64,000 nt of DNA from Lysobacterales bacterium (GCA_014946745.1 JADCRD010000001.1:186001-250000), one strand, 5' to 3'. Shown: positions 17,933-27,413, numbered from the stretch's first letter. A program made the numbers and translations. The notes: a model not told the origin generated them from the sequence alone.

Positions 17933-18625
17933 CTACACCAGGGCCCAATCGAGCGCTGCCTCAACGTGCAGCGCTGCCGTGTCGAACAGCGGTGCGGTCG
18001 CGTCTTCGGGCTTGAGCAGCAGGCCGATCTCGGTGCAGCCGAGGATCACGCCTTCGCAGCCACGATCCAGCAGGTGGGCGCAGACGGCGCGGTAGTGGGC
18101 GCGCGATGCGTCCTTGATCTGGCCCAGGCAGAGTTCTTCGAAGATCACCCGGTCGATCTCGGCCTGCGCCTCGTCGTCCGGCACCTCGACCGCGAGCCCG
18201 AAGCGCTCCTGCAGGCGCTTGCGGTAGAAGGCTTCGCGCATGGTGAAGCGGGTGCCGAGCAGGGCCACGCGCTTGAGGCCCGCAGCAAGAATCGCGGCGC
18301 CGGTGGCGTCGGCGATGTGCAGCAGCGGAATCGTGCAGCGCGCTTCGATGGCTGGCGCGATCTTGTGCATGGTGTTGGTACAGAGCAGCAAGCCTTCGGC
18401 GCCCGCGCGTTCGAGACCGTACGCGGCCTCGGCAAGCCGTTGTCCCGCTTGCGCCCAGTCGCCCGCGCGCTGCAGGGCTTCGATGTCGGCGAAGTCGACG
18501 CTGTGCAGCAGCAGCTCCGCTGAATGCAGGCCGCCCAGACGCGCGCGCACGCCTTCGTTGAACGCTCGGTAGTAGAGCGCGGTGGACTCCCAGCTCATGC
18601 CGCCGATCAGGCCGAGTCTGCGCAT
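17933..18625 (-). CDS. Aspartate/glutamate racemase family protein
   Basis: A 230-residue cofactor-independent amino-acid racemase of the Asp/Glu/hydantoin superfamily (YgeA/RacX-like). Both catalytic cysteines are present, Cys82 in LLCTNTMHK and Cys197 in ILGCTEIGLLL. The N-terminus MRRLGLIGGMSWESTALYY is typical of the group. These enzymes make D-amino acids for peptidoglycan or signalling. The substrate cannot be told from sequence. The frame extends further upstream, but the ATG at 18625 begins the conserved strand. Confidence 0.88.
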   Translation of the reverse strand: MRRLGLIGGMSWESTALYYRAFNEGVRARLGGLHSAELLLHSVDFADIEALQRAGDWAQAGQRLAEAAYGLERAGAEGLLLCTNTMHKIAPAIEARCTIPLLHIADATGAAILAAGLKRVALLGTRFTMREAFYRKRLQERFGLAVEVPDDEAQAEIDRVIFEELCLGQIKDASRAHYRAVCAHLLDRGCEGVILGCTEIGLLLKPEDATAPLFDTAALHVEAALDWALV

Positions 18626-18785
18626 GCGGTGTTCTCTTCGTGGTGCGGGTGAGGCAGTGTGCCGCAGGCCCGGGTCGCCGGAGCGCTGCGCACCGCACGG
18701 CCCCTCATCCCGGCGCTGCGCGCCACCTTCTCCCGTGGGGAGAAGGGCAGCGTGTCTGCGCGCTGCGGCTGGCTCGAAAGCATCG

Positions 18786-18906
18786 TTCACCACCCTCCAC
18801 TCACCACCCTCCACGCTCTACGCACCTCACACTTCTTTCTTCTCACTTCTCACTTCTCACTTCTCAACACTCACTACTCACTTCCAGCTGCCCACTCCCA
18901 CTCCCA
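18786..18906. repeat. Pyrimidine-rich CTCACTTCTCACTT low-complexity tract
   Basis: About 120 bases on the plus strand are almost only C, T and A, built from imperfect copies of TCACTTCTC and CTCACCACC. The composition stands out sharply from the flanking GC-rich sequence. The rest of the 18626-18996 gap holds no recognised gene. Confidence 0.8.
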
Positions 18907-18996
18907 AGGAAGCAGGAAGCCCAAGCGCCATGATCTGCGCTCGGCTCCTTAAGCGCTGCGCGTTAGCCTAGAGACCCGCCTCACGCCGAGCTTTCC

Positions 18997-19674
18997 ATGT
19001 GCGGTCGCTACACCAATGCCACCACCTGGGCCGAGGTCCATGCGGCTTCGACGCCGCTGCCGGTGCTCGCGCCCGCGGAGCCGCCGGGCATCGAGCTCAA
19101 CATCGCGCCGACCGCGCTGGCCTGGGTGCTGCGGCCCGACGCCGAGGGCGTGCTGCGTGCGGCACGCCTGCGCTGGGGCTTGGTGCCGGCCTGGTCGGAA
19201 GCTCCCTCGACGAAGTTCTCGGCCTTCAATGCGCGCGTCGAAAGCGTCGCCGAGAAGCCGGTGTTCCGCGGCGCCTTCCGCGCGCGCCGCTGCCTGGTGC
19301 CGGCCTCGGGCTGGTACGAGTGGCGCGAGGAGGCCGGACGCAAGATCCCGCATCTGTTCGAGCCCGCCGCCGGCGGGGCCCTGCTGTTCGCCGGCCTGTG
19401 GGAGCGCTGGCAGCGCGGCGACGAGGCGGTCGAGAGCTTCACGATTCTGACCACCGAAGCGCGTGGCCAGGTCGCCGAGGTGCATGACCGCATGCCGGTG
19501 CTGGTCGCGCGCGAAGACGCGCGGCAGTGGCTGGATCTGTCCTTGCTCGAAGCCGAAGCCTTCGCGCTGTCGTTGCAGACGCCTGCCCTCAAGGTCGAGC
19601 GTGGGCGCGCGCCGCCGGCTTCGCCGCGCAGGCCGCGTCTGGCGCCCGCGCCCGAGCAGCCCGGTCTGTTCTGA
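18997..19674 (+). CDS. yedK: SRAP domain protein (YedK/HMCES-like)
   Basis: A 225-residue SOS-response-associated peptidase family protein. It forms a covalent link through Cys2 with abasic sites in single-stranded DNA and so protects them. The key residues are present: MCGRY with Cys2, Asn78 in FNAR, Glu108 in GWYEW and His163 in VHDRMPV. Cys2 must be freed by removal of the initiator methionine, which confirms the ATG at 18997. The C-terminal 25 residues are a proline- and arginine-rich tail outside the domain. The next gene is ispF, with no obvious functional link. Confidence 0.94.
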   Translation: MCGRYTNATTWAEVHAASTPLPVLAPAEPPGIELNIAPTALAWVLRPDAEGVLRAARLRWGLVPAWSEAPSTKFSAFNARVESVAEKPVFRGAFRARRCLVPASGWYEWREEAGRKIPHLFEPAAGGALLFAGLWERWQRGDEAVESFTILTTEARGQVAEVHDRMPVLVAREDARQWLDLSLLEAEAFALSLQTPALKVERGRAPPASPRRPRLAPAPEQPGLF

Positions 19675-19769
19675 GTTCAGCCGCGTCGACCCAGCGCTTG
19701 CAGCCGGCCACCGCCTGCACCACCATCCGCGCCCCGCTTCACAGCGCCCCGCGTCCCAAGGAAACCGCC

Positions 19770-20252
19770 ATGTTCCGCATCGGCACCGGCTACGACGTCC
19801 ACGCCTTCGGCCCCGGCGATTTCGTCACTCTCGGCGGCGTGCGTATCCCGCATGGCCGCGGCATCGTCGCCCACTCCGATGGCGACGTGCTGATCCATGC
19901 CCTGTGCGACGCATTGCTGGGCGCGCTGGCGCTGGGCGATATCGGCAAGCATTTCCCGCCCTCGGACGACCGCTGGAAAGGCGCGGACAGCCGCGACCTG
20001 CTGCGCGCCGTGCTGGCGATGCTGAAAGCGCGCGGCTGGGCGGTGGTGAACGTCGACAGCGTCGTGGTCTGCGAGCGGCCCAGGCTGCTGCCGCACATCG
20101 AGGCCATGCGCGTGAATCTTGCGGTGGATCTCGAGATCGACGGCGACGCCGTCAGCGTCAAGGCCACCACCAGCGAGAAGCTGGGCTTCACCGGCCGCGA
20201 GGAAGGCATCGCCGCCCAGGCCGTGGCCCTGCTTCAGAAGGTGGGCGCATGA
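19770..20252 (+). CDS. ispF: 2-C-methyl-D-erythritol 2,4-cyclodiphosphate synthase
   Basis: Enzyme of the MEP isoprenoid pathway that cyclises CDP-ME 2-phosphate to MEcPP. The 160-residue length is normal. Metal ligands Asp9, His11 and His43 are in GYDVHAF and [11 protein letters not shown]. The motifs [17 protein letters not shown] and [16 protein letters not shown] complete the active site. The start at ATG 19770 gives the conserved [11 protein letters not shown]-terminus. It overlaps truD by four bases, the order known from E. coli, but ispD is not next to it here. Confidence 0.97.
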   Translation: MFRIGTGYDVHAFGPGDFVTLGGVRIPHGRGIVAHSDGDVLIHALCDALLGALALGDIGKHFPPSDDRWKGADSRDLLRAVLAMLKARGWAVVNVDSVVVCERPRLLPHIEAMRVNLAVDLEIDGDAVSVKATTSEKLGFTGREEGIAAQAVALLQKVGA

Positions 20253-21289
20253 GCGCGGTGCCGGAGCGGCCGCGCGCGCTGGGTGAGGCGGTGCTGAGGG
20301 CACGCATCCGCGAGCAGCCCGAGGATTTCCGCGTCGATGAGGTGCTGGGCTTCGCCCCGGGCGGCGGCGGTGAGCACCTGTTCGTTTGCATCGAGAAGCG
20401 TCAGGCCAACACCGGCTGGATCGCCAAGCAGCTGGCCAAGTGGGCGGGCATTGCGCCGATGGGCGTGGGCTATGCGGGGCTGAAGGATCGCCACGCGGTG
20501 ACCCGCCAGTGGTTCAGCCTGCACCTGCCCAAGCGCATCGCCCCGGCCACCGCGTTTGAAGACGCCGAGGCCGTGCTGATCGAACAGGCCTGGCACAACC
20601 GCAAGCTGCCGCGCGGGGCGCTGAAGGGCAACCGCTTCCACCTGCGCCTGCGCGGGGTCGACGGCGCCCGCGAGGCCATCGAACAGCGCCTCGCCGACAT
20701 CGCCGCGCGCGGCGTGCCCAACTACTTCGGCGCCCAGCGCTTCGGTCGCGACGGCCGCAACCTCCAGGCTGCCGAGGCGATGTTCGCGGGGCGTCGCGTC
20801 GATCGCGAGGAGCGCTCGATCCTGCTGTCGTCCGCGCGCTCGGCGATCTTCAACACCGTGCTGGGCGCGCGCGTGCAGCGCGGCGACTGGGACGCGCTGG
20901 CCGAGGGCGAGGTCTGCATGCTCGACGGCAGCCACAGCGTGTTCGGGCCCGAGCCGATCACGCCGGAGCTCGCCGAGCGTGCGCAGCGCATGGACATCCA
21001 CCCGACCGGGCCGCTCTGGGGCACTGGCGCCTTGCGCTGCGCGGGTGCGCTTGCCGAACTGGAGACGCAGTGCGCGGCGCAGTTCGAGGCGCTGCGAGCC
21101 GGATTGGAGTCGATCGACCTCAAGCAGGAGCGTCGCGCGCTGCGGCTGCCAGTGCGCGAGCTGGTGTGGCGCTTCGAAGATGACGTGACCCTGCAGATCG
21201 AGTTCTTCCTGCCGGCGGGCGCGTTCGCGACCAGCGTGCTGGAAGCGCTTGGCGAGATCACCGATGCCGCAGGGCGAGGCGGGGAGTAG
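20249..21289 (+). CDS. truD: tRNA pseudouridine(13) synthase TruD
   Basis: Makes pseudouridine at position 13 of tRNA(Glu). The 346-residue protein shows the catalytic motif [14 protein letters not shown] with Asp80. It also has [14 protein letters not shown] and the C-terminal [17 protein letters not shown] block. The ATG overlaps the ispF stop, so it is co-translated with ispF. surE, often next in enterobacteria, is absent, and the following bases are repeats. Confidence 0.96.
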   Translation: MSAVPERPRALGEAVLRARIREQPEDFRVDEVLGFAPGGGGEHLFVCIEKRQANTGWIAKQLAKWAGIAPMGVGYAGLKDRHAVTRQWFSLHLPKRIAPATAFEDAEAVLIEQAWHNRKLPRGALKGNRFHLRLRGVDGAREAIEQRLADIAARGVPNYFGAQRFGRDGRNLQAAEAMFAGRRVDREERSILLSSARSAIFNTVLGARVQRGDWDALAEGEVCMLDGSHSVFGPEPITPELAERAQRMDIHPTGPLWGTGALRCAGALAELETQCAAQFEALRAGLESIDLKQERRALRLPVRELVWRFEDDVTLQIEFFLPAGAFATSVLEALGEITDAAGRGGE

Positions 21290-21746
21290 TCGCGAGCGCC
21301 GGATTCCGTCGCGACGCGCGAACACGGATCGCGCAAGGCTGGGCGCGCCGTTGGTCGCGGATTGTCGCCGTTTCCGAGACAGAGGCGAGCGTTTGGCTCC
21401 GGTGGGTCAAGACCCACCCTATGGCTCGGGGGCAAGACCCTTGTCGAGGCGAGCGTTGGGCTGGGCCCTTCGTCGCGAATTGTCGCCCTCTTCGAGACAG
21501 AGGCGAGCGTTGGGCTTCGGTGGGTCAAGACCCACCCTATGTTCCTGGTGGGTCAAGACCTACCCTATGGCTGTCCGGCTGTTCGAAACCCCGGTACCCC
21601 GCGCGACGCATAGGGTGGGTCTTGACCCACCGGTGCTCGACGCTTGCGGCAGCGCAGGTTCGACCGCGGGCGGTGCCTCGACGACGTCGGCCTGCGACGC
21701 GCCTCGCGCTTGGCCGCGCGGCGGGGCGCGGCCTCGGGGCCGAGGT
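21290..21746. repeat. Intergenic array of GGTGGGTCAAGACCCACC repeats
   Basis: No gene is found. GGTGGGTCAAGACCCACCC is a near palindrome and occurs at 21401-21424 and 21519-21541, with a one-base variant at 21547-21570. An inverted copy lies at 21609-21631. The first two sit in a longer direct repeat of about 80 bases (about 21345-21426 and 21461-21543) that also contains GAGACAGAGGCGAGCG. Confidence 0.8.
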
Positions 21747-22292
21747 CTACTTCATGATCCTGCGCAGCGGCTTCGGCGGCTCCAGCGTGGCGATGAAGCC
21801 CTCGGGCTCGGCCTGCTCGTTCATCTGCAGCACCACCACCGGCAGCTTCTCGAAGCTCGCGCGCAGCTCGTGGGGCAGGGACAGCGGGGCGCCGAGGGCG
21901 GTGGCGACCACGTCGTCGCTGACCGGTGGGGTGGTTCTGCGGCGCTCCACGCCGGTGAAGCGCCAGCGGTTGAACTCGGCCCAGAGCAGCAGCACCACCA
22001 CGCCGCTGCCGGCGAGGATCGGCAGCAGCAGGCCCGGCATGCCCTCGCCGGTGAGCAGCGGCGCGGTCAGTTCGACCCAGGCGTAGCGCAGGCCGAGCAC
22101 CCAGGCCAGGGTCGTCAGGGCCGGCGCAATCAGCCAGAAGTAGGCCGCCCAGGCGGCGCCGGTGAGCAGGTGCGAGAGCGTGCGGTCGCGCCAATGGACT
22201 TTCTCGGGCGCCACGATCAGCGGGCCCTGCGGCTTCAGCTGATGCGCCGTGGCGGCGACCTGGTCGGCCGGGTTCAGAGTCTTCTGGCTCAC
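21747..22292 (-). CDS. pgaD: PgaD-like subunit of poly-N-acetylglucosamine synthase
   Basis: A 181-residue inner-membrane protein with two helices (about residues 44-66 and 85-105), starting at a GTG that overlaps the pgaC stop (GTGA). PgaD stabilises PgaC and helps sense cyclic di-GMP in the polysaccharide synthase. The segment LLWAEFNRWRFTGVERRR matches the family pattern. Sequence outside the helices is poorly conserved, so the call leans on its place as the fourth gene of the operon. Confidence 0.85.
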   Translation of the reverse strand: MSQKTLNPADQVAATAHQLKPQGPLIVAPEKVHWRDRTLSHLLTGAAWAAYFWLIAPALTTLAWVLGLRYAWVELTAPLLTGEGMPGLLLPILAGSGVVVLLLWAEFNRWRFTGVERRRTTPPVSDDVVATALGAPLSLPHELRASFEKLPVVVLQMNEQAEPEGFIATLEPPKPLRRIMK

Positions 22293-23551
22293 TGCACGCC
22301 CCGATCCGGGCTGACCCAGGTGGCGCGCTTGGGCTTGCCGCGGAAGAGCGTCTTCGGCACAGCGACGACGGTGGTGAACAGGCTGAGCAGCCAGTAGGCG
22401 ATCGGGTACCAGACCATCCAGAAGTAGTTGCGGCCCACGCCCGCTTCGTAGCGGCGGTCGATGATCATCGACACCCCGAACTGGGTCATGCAGATCAGCG
22501 CCAGCACCATGCCGTGCCAGCGCGGCAGGATGGTGTCGACGTACAGCGCTGGCGGCATGTCGAAGACCAGGCCGATCGCCCACAGCACCAGGATGCCCAG
22601 CATCACGTAGGCCCAGATCACGCTGAAGAAGTACTCTGCCAGCACGCCCCACATCCGCCGCTTCTTCCAGTTGAGCAGGTTGCCGGCGTGCTTCATCAGC
22701 ACCTCGACGCCGCCCTGGGCCCAGCGCAGGCGCTGCTTCCACAGGCCCTTGTAGGTTTCCGGCATCAGGATCCAGCACAGCGCATTGGGCTCGTAGCGGA
22801 TGTCCCAGTGGTCGAGCTGCAGGCGCCAGCTGATGTCGATGTCCTCGGTGATCATGGTTTCGTTCCAGAAACCGATGCGCTCCAAGGCGGTCTTGCGGAA
22901 GCCGGCGATCACCCCGGACAGGGTGAAGATGCGGCCGTACACGCGCTGGGCGCGCTTGATCATGCCGATGATCGAACTGAACTCGCCGACCTGCAGGCGC
23001 CCCAGCAGGGTGCTGCGGTTGCGGATGCGCGGGTTGCCGGTGACCGCGCCCACGCGCGGGCCGGAGGCCAGGTGCCAGACCATCCAGCGCGTCGCCCACG
23101 GGTCGAGCATGGCGTCGCCGTCGATGCAGATCAGGTACTCGCCGCGCGCGGCGAGCGTCCCCATGCGCAGGGCGTTGGCCTTGCCGAGGTTGCGGCTCAG
23201 ATGGATCACGCGCAGCCGCGGAAAACGCTCGGTCAGGCGGTTCAGATGCTCGGCGGTGTCGTCGGTCGAGCCATCGTTGATGGCGATGATCTCGAAGTCG
23301 GGATAGATCTGCGCGGCCAGCGCGGAGATCGTGTCCTCGCAGTTCGGGCCCTCGTTGTGGCAGGGCACCAGCAGGCTGGCGAAGGGGTACTCCTTCATCT
23401 CCGGCGGCTGGTGCCGCGGCGGCTCGTGACGCTCGCGGCGCAGGAAGTAGTAGAGGCCGCCGCTCATCCACACGATCGACATGGTCGCCGGGTAGTAGAA
23501 CGCGAAGCCGAAGAAGACACTCAGGAACTCGGGATTCTGCAGCCAGCTCAT
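22289..23551 (-). CDS. pgaC: Poly-beta-1,6-N-acetylglucosamine synthase PgaC
   Basis: Family-2 glycosyltransferase that polymerises N-acetylglucosamine from UDP-GlcNAc and moves it across the inner membrane. The 420-residue protein has one N-terminal and several C-terminal helices. Catalytic motifs are complete: NDGSTDD at 92-98, DGDA at 144-147, TEDIDISW from 235 and QRLRW at 273-277. It overlaps pgaB and pgaD by four bases each. The frame is open further upstream, but ATG 23551 begins the conserved MSWLQNP segment within the pgaB stop. Confidence 0.96.
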   Translation of the reverse strand: MSWLQNPEFLSVFFGFAFYYPATMSIVWMSGGLYYFLRRERHEPPRHQPPEMKEYPFASLLVPCHNEGPNCEDTISALAAQIYPDFEIIAINDGSTDDTAEHLNRLTERFPRLRVIHLSRNLGKANALRMGTLAARGEYLICIDGDAMLDPWATRWMVWHLASGPRVGAVTGNPRIRNRSTLLGRLQVGEFSSIIGMIKRAQRVYGRIFTLSGVIAGFRKTALERIGFWNETMITEDIDISWRLQLDHWDIRYEPNALCWILMPETYKGLWKQRLRWAQGGVEVLMKHAGNLLNWKKRRMWGVLAEYFFSVIWAYVMLGILVLWAIGLVFDMPPALYVDTILPRWHGMVLALICMTQFGVSMIIDRRYEAGVGRNYFWMVWYPIAYWLLSLFTTVVAVPKTLFRGKPKRATWVSPDRGVQ

Positions 23552-25341
23552 TGGCGCGTCCCGTCGTCCTGCCGCAGGTAAGGGAAGCGACGCGCGCTGG
23601 CCGCCGCGCGCGCAGCCTGCAGCCCGGGCTGAGCGCGGAGGAAATCGTCCGGGTAGTAGGCGAGATGGCGCACGCCGCGCGCGCGCAGCTGGCGCGCCCA
23701 GTCGATGAGTTCCGCATCTTCGATGGCGCGGCCACCGGCCCAGTCGCGGGTCTGCAGCACGAAGACGGTGCGCTCGAAGCCGGGGTCCAGGGCTTCGACC
23801 CGCCCGGCCAGCGTCAGCAGCCACTCGCGTTCCTTGCGGGCGCCCTCCATGCGCGGCATCGCCATCAGGGCAACGCGGTCGTAGGCGGCCAGCATCGAAG
23901 CATGGTCCTGGGCGAACCAGGCGACGCTCACGGGCTCCAGCAGGGGGCGCGCATACAGGTTGCGGGCGGTGCGCAGGCGCGGGCGCTCGTTCTCGGCGGC
24001 CGCTTCGAGCGTCCGGGTCAGCTCCACCAGCGCCTGCACGCGCTCGGCGTCATCCGGCAGGGCCTCACGCAGTTCGTCTTCGCGCAGGAAGGCATCGTCG
24101 TGGAACAGCAGGCCCTGGATCGGCGCGCGCGCGGCGAGATCGGCATAGATCTCGGCGACGCGCTCGACCGTGCGCGGGTCGGTGGGGTCGAGCCGCGGGA
24201 TCTCGCCAGCGTTCGAGGTCGCCAGCGCGCGCGGCGCGTCTTCCGACGCCGGCCAGTGCCAGCCCAGCACCGGCAGCCAGGCATGGACTTCGACTCCGGT
24301 CTTGCGGCGCAGAAGTTCGGCCACGCGCCCGAACAGCTCGGCCTGCACCGGCAGGTGGCGGTTGCCGAAGTACAGGGCGTCGGCCGCGCCGTCGCCGTCG
24401 GGGTCGGCGAAGGCCTGCAGCCAGACGTGGCTCGGTGCGATTGCATCGATGCGCTCGATCAGCGCATCGAGATTGCGCTCAAGCTGGACCGGGTCGGGAT
24501 CGAAGACGTAGTCGAGGTCGACCTGCACCGCGCGGAAGGCCGGCGCGCGGCGCGGCGCCAGCTCTGCGGCGAAGTCGGCGAGGCTGGCCTCGCTGGCTAC
24601 ATCGAGGCGCGCGAGCACGGGCCAGGCGTCATCGTGCTGGGCGCGACCGGAGAGATCGAAACCGAGCGCCATGCCGCGCATGTCGGCTTCGCGCATGCCT
24701 AGCGGCGTCCATGCGCCCAGCGGCCAGGCGATCGCGCGCGGCGTGCGGCCGACGCCGTCCTCGACCGCTTCGCGGCTGAGCTGCAGATCGGCCGCCACGC
24801 GCGCGGCGAAGTCACGGGACGTTTCCAGCGCTGAACCTTCGAAGCGGCGCAGGCTTGGCGAGGGCAGGGGGGCGGCGTCCTCGGCGCGCGGCCAGGGCTG
24901 GTCCAGCGCATGGCCTGCGCTGACCAGTTCGATCGAGCCCTCGTCGGCGATGCGCTTCAGCGCGGGCCAGTCGAGGCGCCCGGCGTCGCTGCCGATGCGG
25001 GCCGTGGGCAGGGCGGCCACCGCCGGCCATTCGAAGGCCCGCAGCAGGGGCAGCACTTCGGATTCCAGTGAATCGAAGCCGCCGTCGAAGCTGAGCAGCA
25101 CCGCGCGAGCGGGCAGCTCGACACGACCGGCGCGGGCGTCCAGCACCTGCTGCAGGCTGACCGGTCGATAGCCCTGCGCGGCCAGCCAGTCGAAGCGGGC
25201 GGTGAGCTGGTCGCGACTCAAGCGCTCGAAGCCCGCCTCGCGCGCTTGCCCCACCACGTCGGCGAAGCGCAGCACCAGCAGTTCGGCGCGGCTGTCGAAT
25301 GCCAGCAGCGCGAGCAGCAGGCCCAGCAGCATGCGGCTCAT
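23548..25341 (-). CDS. pgaB: PgaB-like protein with degenerate deacetylase and intact glycoside hydrolase domain
   Basis: In E. coli, PgaB partly deacetylates the polymer in the periplasm (N-terminal CE4 domain) and cuts it (C-terminal GH153 domain). This 597-residue protein has a signal peptide in residues 1-19. The C-terminal domain keeps its signature GLLFHDDAF with HDD at 414-416. The CE4 motifs are altered: the usual SFDDG is SFDGG (Asp86, Gly87), and the SHSHDLH histidine motif is SAGHALD (141-147). The recalled metal ligands Asp, His and His are therefore Gly, Ala and Asp. If that alignment is right, the deacetylase half is inactive and the polymer may stay acetylated. Confidence 0.86.
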   Translation of the reverse strand: MSRMLLGLLLALLAFDSRAELLVLRFADVVGQAREAGFERLSRDQLTARFDWLAAQGYRPVSLQQVLDARAGRVELPARAVLLSFDGGFDSLESEVLPLLRAFEWPAVAALPTARIGSDAGRLDWPALKRIADEGSIELVSAGHALDQPWPRAEDAAPLPSPSLRRFEGSALETSRDFAARVAADLQLSREAVEDGVGRTPRAIAWPLGAWTPLGMREADMRGMALGFDLSGRAQHDDAWPVLARLDVASEASLADFAAELAPRRAPAFRAVQVDLDYVFDPDPVQLERNLDALIERIDAIAPSHVWLQAFADPDGDGAADALYFGNRHLPVQAELFGRVAELLRRKTGVEVHAWLPVLGWHWPASEDAPRALATSNAGEIPRLDPTDPRTVERVAEIYADLAARAPIQGLLFHDDAFLREDELREALPDDAERVQALVELTRTLEAAAENERPRLRTARNLYARPLLEPVSVAWFAQDHASMLAAYDRVALMAMPRMEGARKEREWLLTLAGRVEALDPGFERTVFVLQTRDWAGGRAIEDAELIDWARQLRARGVRHLAYYPDDFLRAQPGLQAARAAASARRFPYLRQDDGTRQ

Positions 25342-27413
25342 TCGCCACCTCCAATGCGCAGCACCAAAGCCCAGCGCTCTTCGCGCCGGCCGTCGTACAC
25401 GGGTCGGCTCCAGCGCAGGCCGAGGCTCACTTCATGGCCGGCGCACCACTGCCAGCGCGGCATGATCTCGATGGCCGGCGTCCAGTGGCTGCCGTAGCCG
25501 TCCTGCCAGCCGCGGCTGATGTCGAAGTCGAGGCGCAGCCGCCAGGCGGCGTCGTATTCGCGGTGCAGCAGGCGGTCCAGGGTCAGGCCGGCGTCGGCGC
25601 TGGCGTCACGACTCGGGTTGAAGTAGGGCGCGTCCTCGCGGGTCGCACGGCCGCCGCCCACACCCAGGCGGGTGTACCACTCGCCGTGCGGCTGCGCGTG
25701 GATCTGCTGCCGATGCGCGAGATAGGCGCTGGTGCGGACGTTGCCGTCCTCGTAGCGCAGCTGTTCCAGGCTGAGGCTGCTGCGGCTGCGCTCATCCGGG
25801 CTGCGGCTCAGCCCGAACTGCGCGCCGTCGGCGCGGATGCCGGCGGCGCGCGCCTGCAGCGAGGCGAAGGGCGCGTGCTGCCACAGCGCGTAGGAGCTGC
25901 GCCAGACGTCGGTATGGCGGTAGCTCAGCCATCCGCCCACCGCGGTTTCGGTGATGAAGTCATCGAGCGTTCGGCCGGCTTCGGCGCCCCAGGCGAGTTG
26001 ATCCTGGCGCCAGCTCACGGTGAGCGCGGCGCGGCTGCGCTCCACCCGCTCGCCCTGGAAGTCGGCCCAGTGCACGCCTGCCAGCGCGCCTAGGCGCCAG
26101 GCGTCGTCCAGCAGCGGGCCGTCCCAGCGTGCGATCGCGCGGAACTCGCCGTTGCCGCTGGGGCCCAAGGGGCCGCCGCTTTCTTCTTCGACCAGGCTGG
26201 ACTGCGCGCGCAGGGCTTCGGCCGCCCAGCGGGCGCCTTGGCGCCGCTCCCAGCGCTGCTGCACGCTCTGCGCCTGACGGTGCTCGCCGTGGCGCTGGAT
26301 GAAGGTGTCGAGCTTCTGGCGCGCCTCGCGCACGCGATCGAGATCCAGCAGCGCTTCGATCTCGGCGGCGCGCGGCAGCACCCAGTCGGGGGCTTCGGTG
26401 GCGGCGATGCGGGCGCTGACCAGGGCGCGCTCGGGCCAGCCGCGGCGGCGTTCGATGCCGGCGCGGGCTTCCTGCAGGCCGGCATCGAGCGGCGCCAGAT
26501 CGCTGAGTTCGACGATGCGGGCGTAGGCGCTGTCGATCTGCTCGCTGAAGTTCTCGATCAGGATGTCGTTGAGTTCCACGCCCGGGCGCGCCCAGTTGGC
26601 GCTGCCACTGGCGTCGAACGGCGGGTTGGCATCGAGCCAGTCCTTCAGCAGCGCATGGGCCTTGGCGGGCTGCTCCTGCTCCAGAAGGGCATAGCTCTGC
26701 AGCACGCTGGCCCTGGCATTGCCGGGTTCAGCGTCAAGAATCGATTGCAACTCGGACTGCGCGCGCTCAGGCTCGCGCAGCGCCATCAGCGAGTCTGCCG
26801 CCGGCACCTTGAGCCATTCCGGCAGCGTTTCGCCGCGCCCCAAGCGCGCTGTGACTTCGGCTTCCACCTCGACGTGCCGGCCCAGCAGCTGCAGGGTCAG
26901 CAGGCGATCGTTCTCCAGCCTGGCCAGGGCACCGGCATCCTCGCTCGCCGCACCCAGGCGCATGGCTTCGTATTCATCGAGCAGGACCCGCAGCGCGGCC
27001 TCCTGCGCCTTCGGGTCTGCTTCGAGCTGCGCCCAGTTCAGCCGCCGCGCCAGCGCGTCCAGCTCGAAGCCCAGCGCTTCGCTGGCGCGGAACAGGGTGG
27101 GCCGCTCGCGGTACTGGCGCCAGGCCTCGATGACCGCGCCCTGCTGCTGAAGGGTCAGCGCGCGCTCGCGGAGGGCCGTGGCATAGCCGGGGCGCAGATC
27201 CAGCGCCTGCGCGTAAAGATCGAGGGCCAACGGCCAGTCCGACTCGCGTCGCGCGTCCGCCGCCGCGGCCATCAGCGTGCCCACGTCCTGCCCCGCTGCG
27301 TCACTTGTGGACTGGGCTGCGGCTGCCAGGGGAAACCAGAGAGAGAGTCCTGCCAGGCTCAGTGCGAGAACGCGCGGGGCGGGTTTCGGCAGGGTGTAGG
27401 GCGCGGCTTTCAG
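25338..27413 (-). CDS. pgaA: PgaA-like outer membrane exporter of poly-N-acetylglucosamine
   Basis: An N-terminal TPR region (about residues 45-400) is followed by a C-terminal beta barrel of about 16 strands ending in RWALVLRIGGGE. PgaA is the outer-membrane exit for the polymer. The first standard start is GTG at 27284, which would leave no signal peptide. The same frame reads upstream through a good one (PKPAPRVLALSLAGLSLWFPLAAAAQS) to a stop at 27471-27473, without ATG, GTG or TTG. A CTG at 27413, preceded by GGAG, is the best start and gives 691 residues. It overlaps pgaB by four bases. Confidence 0.85.
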   Translation of the reverse strand: MKAAPYTLPKPAPRVLALSLAGLSLWFPLAAAAQSTSDAAGQDVGTLMAAAADARRESDWPLALDLYAQALDLRPGYATALRERALTLQQQGAVIEAWRQYRERPTLFRASEALGFELDALARRLNWAQLEADPKAQEAALRVLLDEYEAMRLGAASEDAGALARLENDRLLTLQLLGRHVEVEAEVTARLGRGETLPEWLKVPAADSLMALREPERAQSELQSILDAEPGNARASVLQSYALLEQEQPAKAHALLKDWLDANPPFDASGSANWARPGVELNDILIENFSEQIDSAYARIVELSDLAPLDAGLQEARAGIERRRGWPERALVSARIAATEAPDWVLPRAAEIEALLDLDRVREARQKLDTFIQRHGEHRQAQSVQQRWERRQGARWAAEALRAQSSLVEEESGGPLGPSGNGEFRAIARWDGPLLDDAWRLGALAGVHWADFQGERVERSRAALTVSWRQDQLAWGAEAGRTLDDFITETAVGGWLSYRHTDVWRSSYALWQHAPFASLQARAAGIRADGAQFGLSRSPDERSRSSLSLEQLRYEDGNVRTSAYLAHRQQIHAQPHGEWYTRLGVGGGRATREDAPYFNPSRDASADAGLTLDRLLHREYDAAWRLRLDFDISRGWQDGYGSHWTPAIEIMPRWQWCAGHEVSLGLRWSRPVYDGRREERWALVLRIGGGE

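Noticed and set aside
22514-23581. 355-codon plus-strand frame over pgaC
   Set aside because: Shadow of pgaC, which has every catalytic motif.
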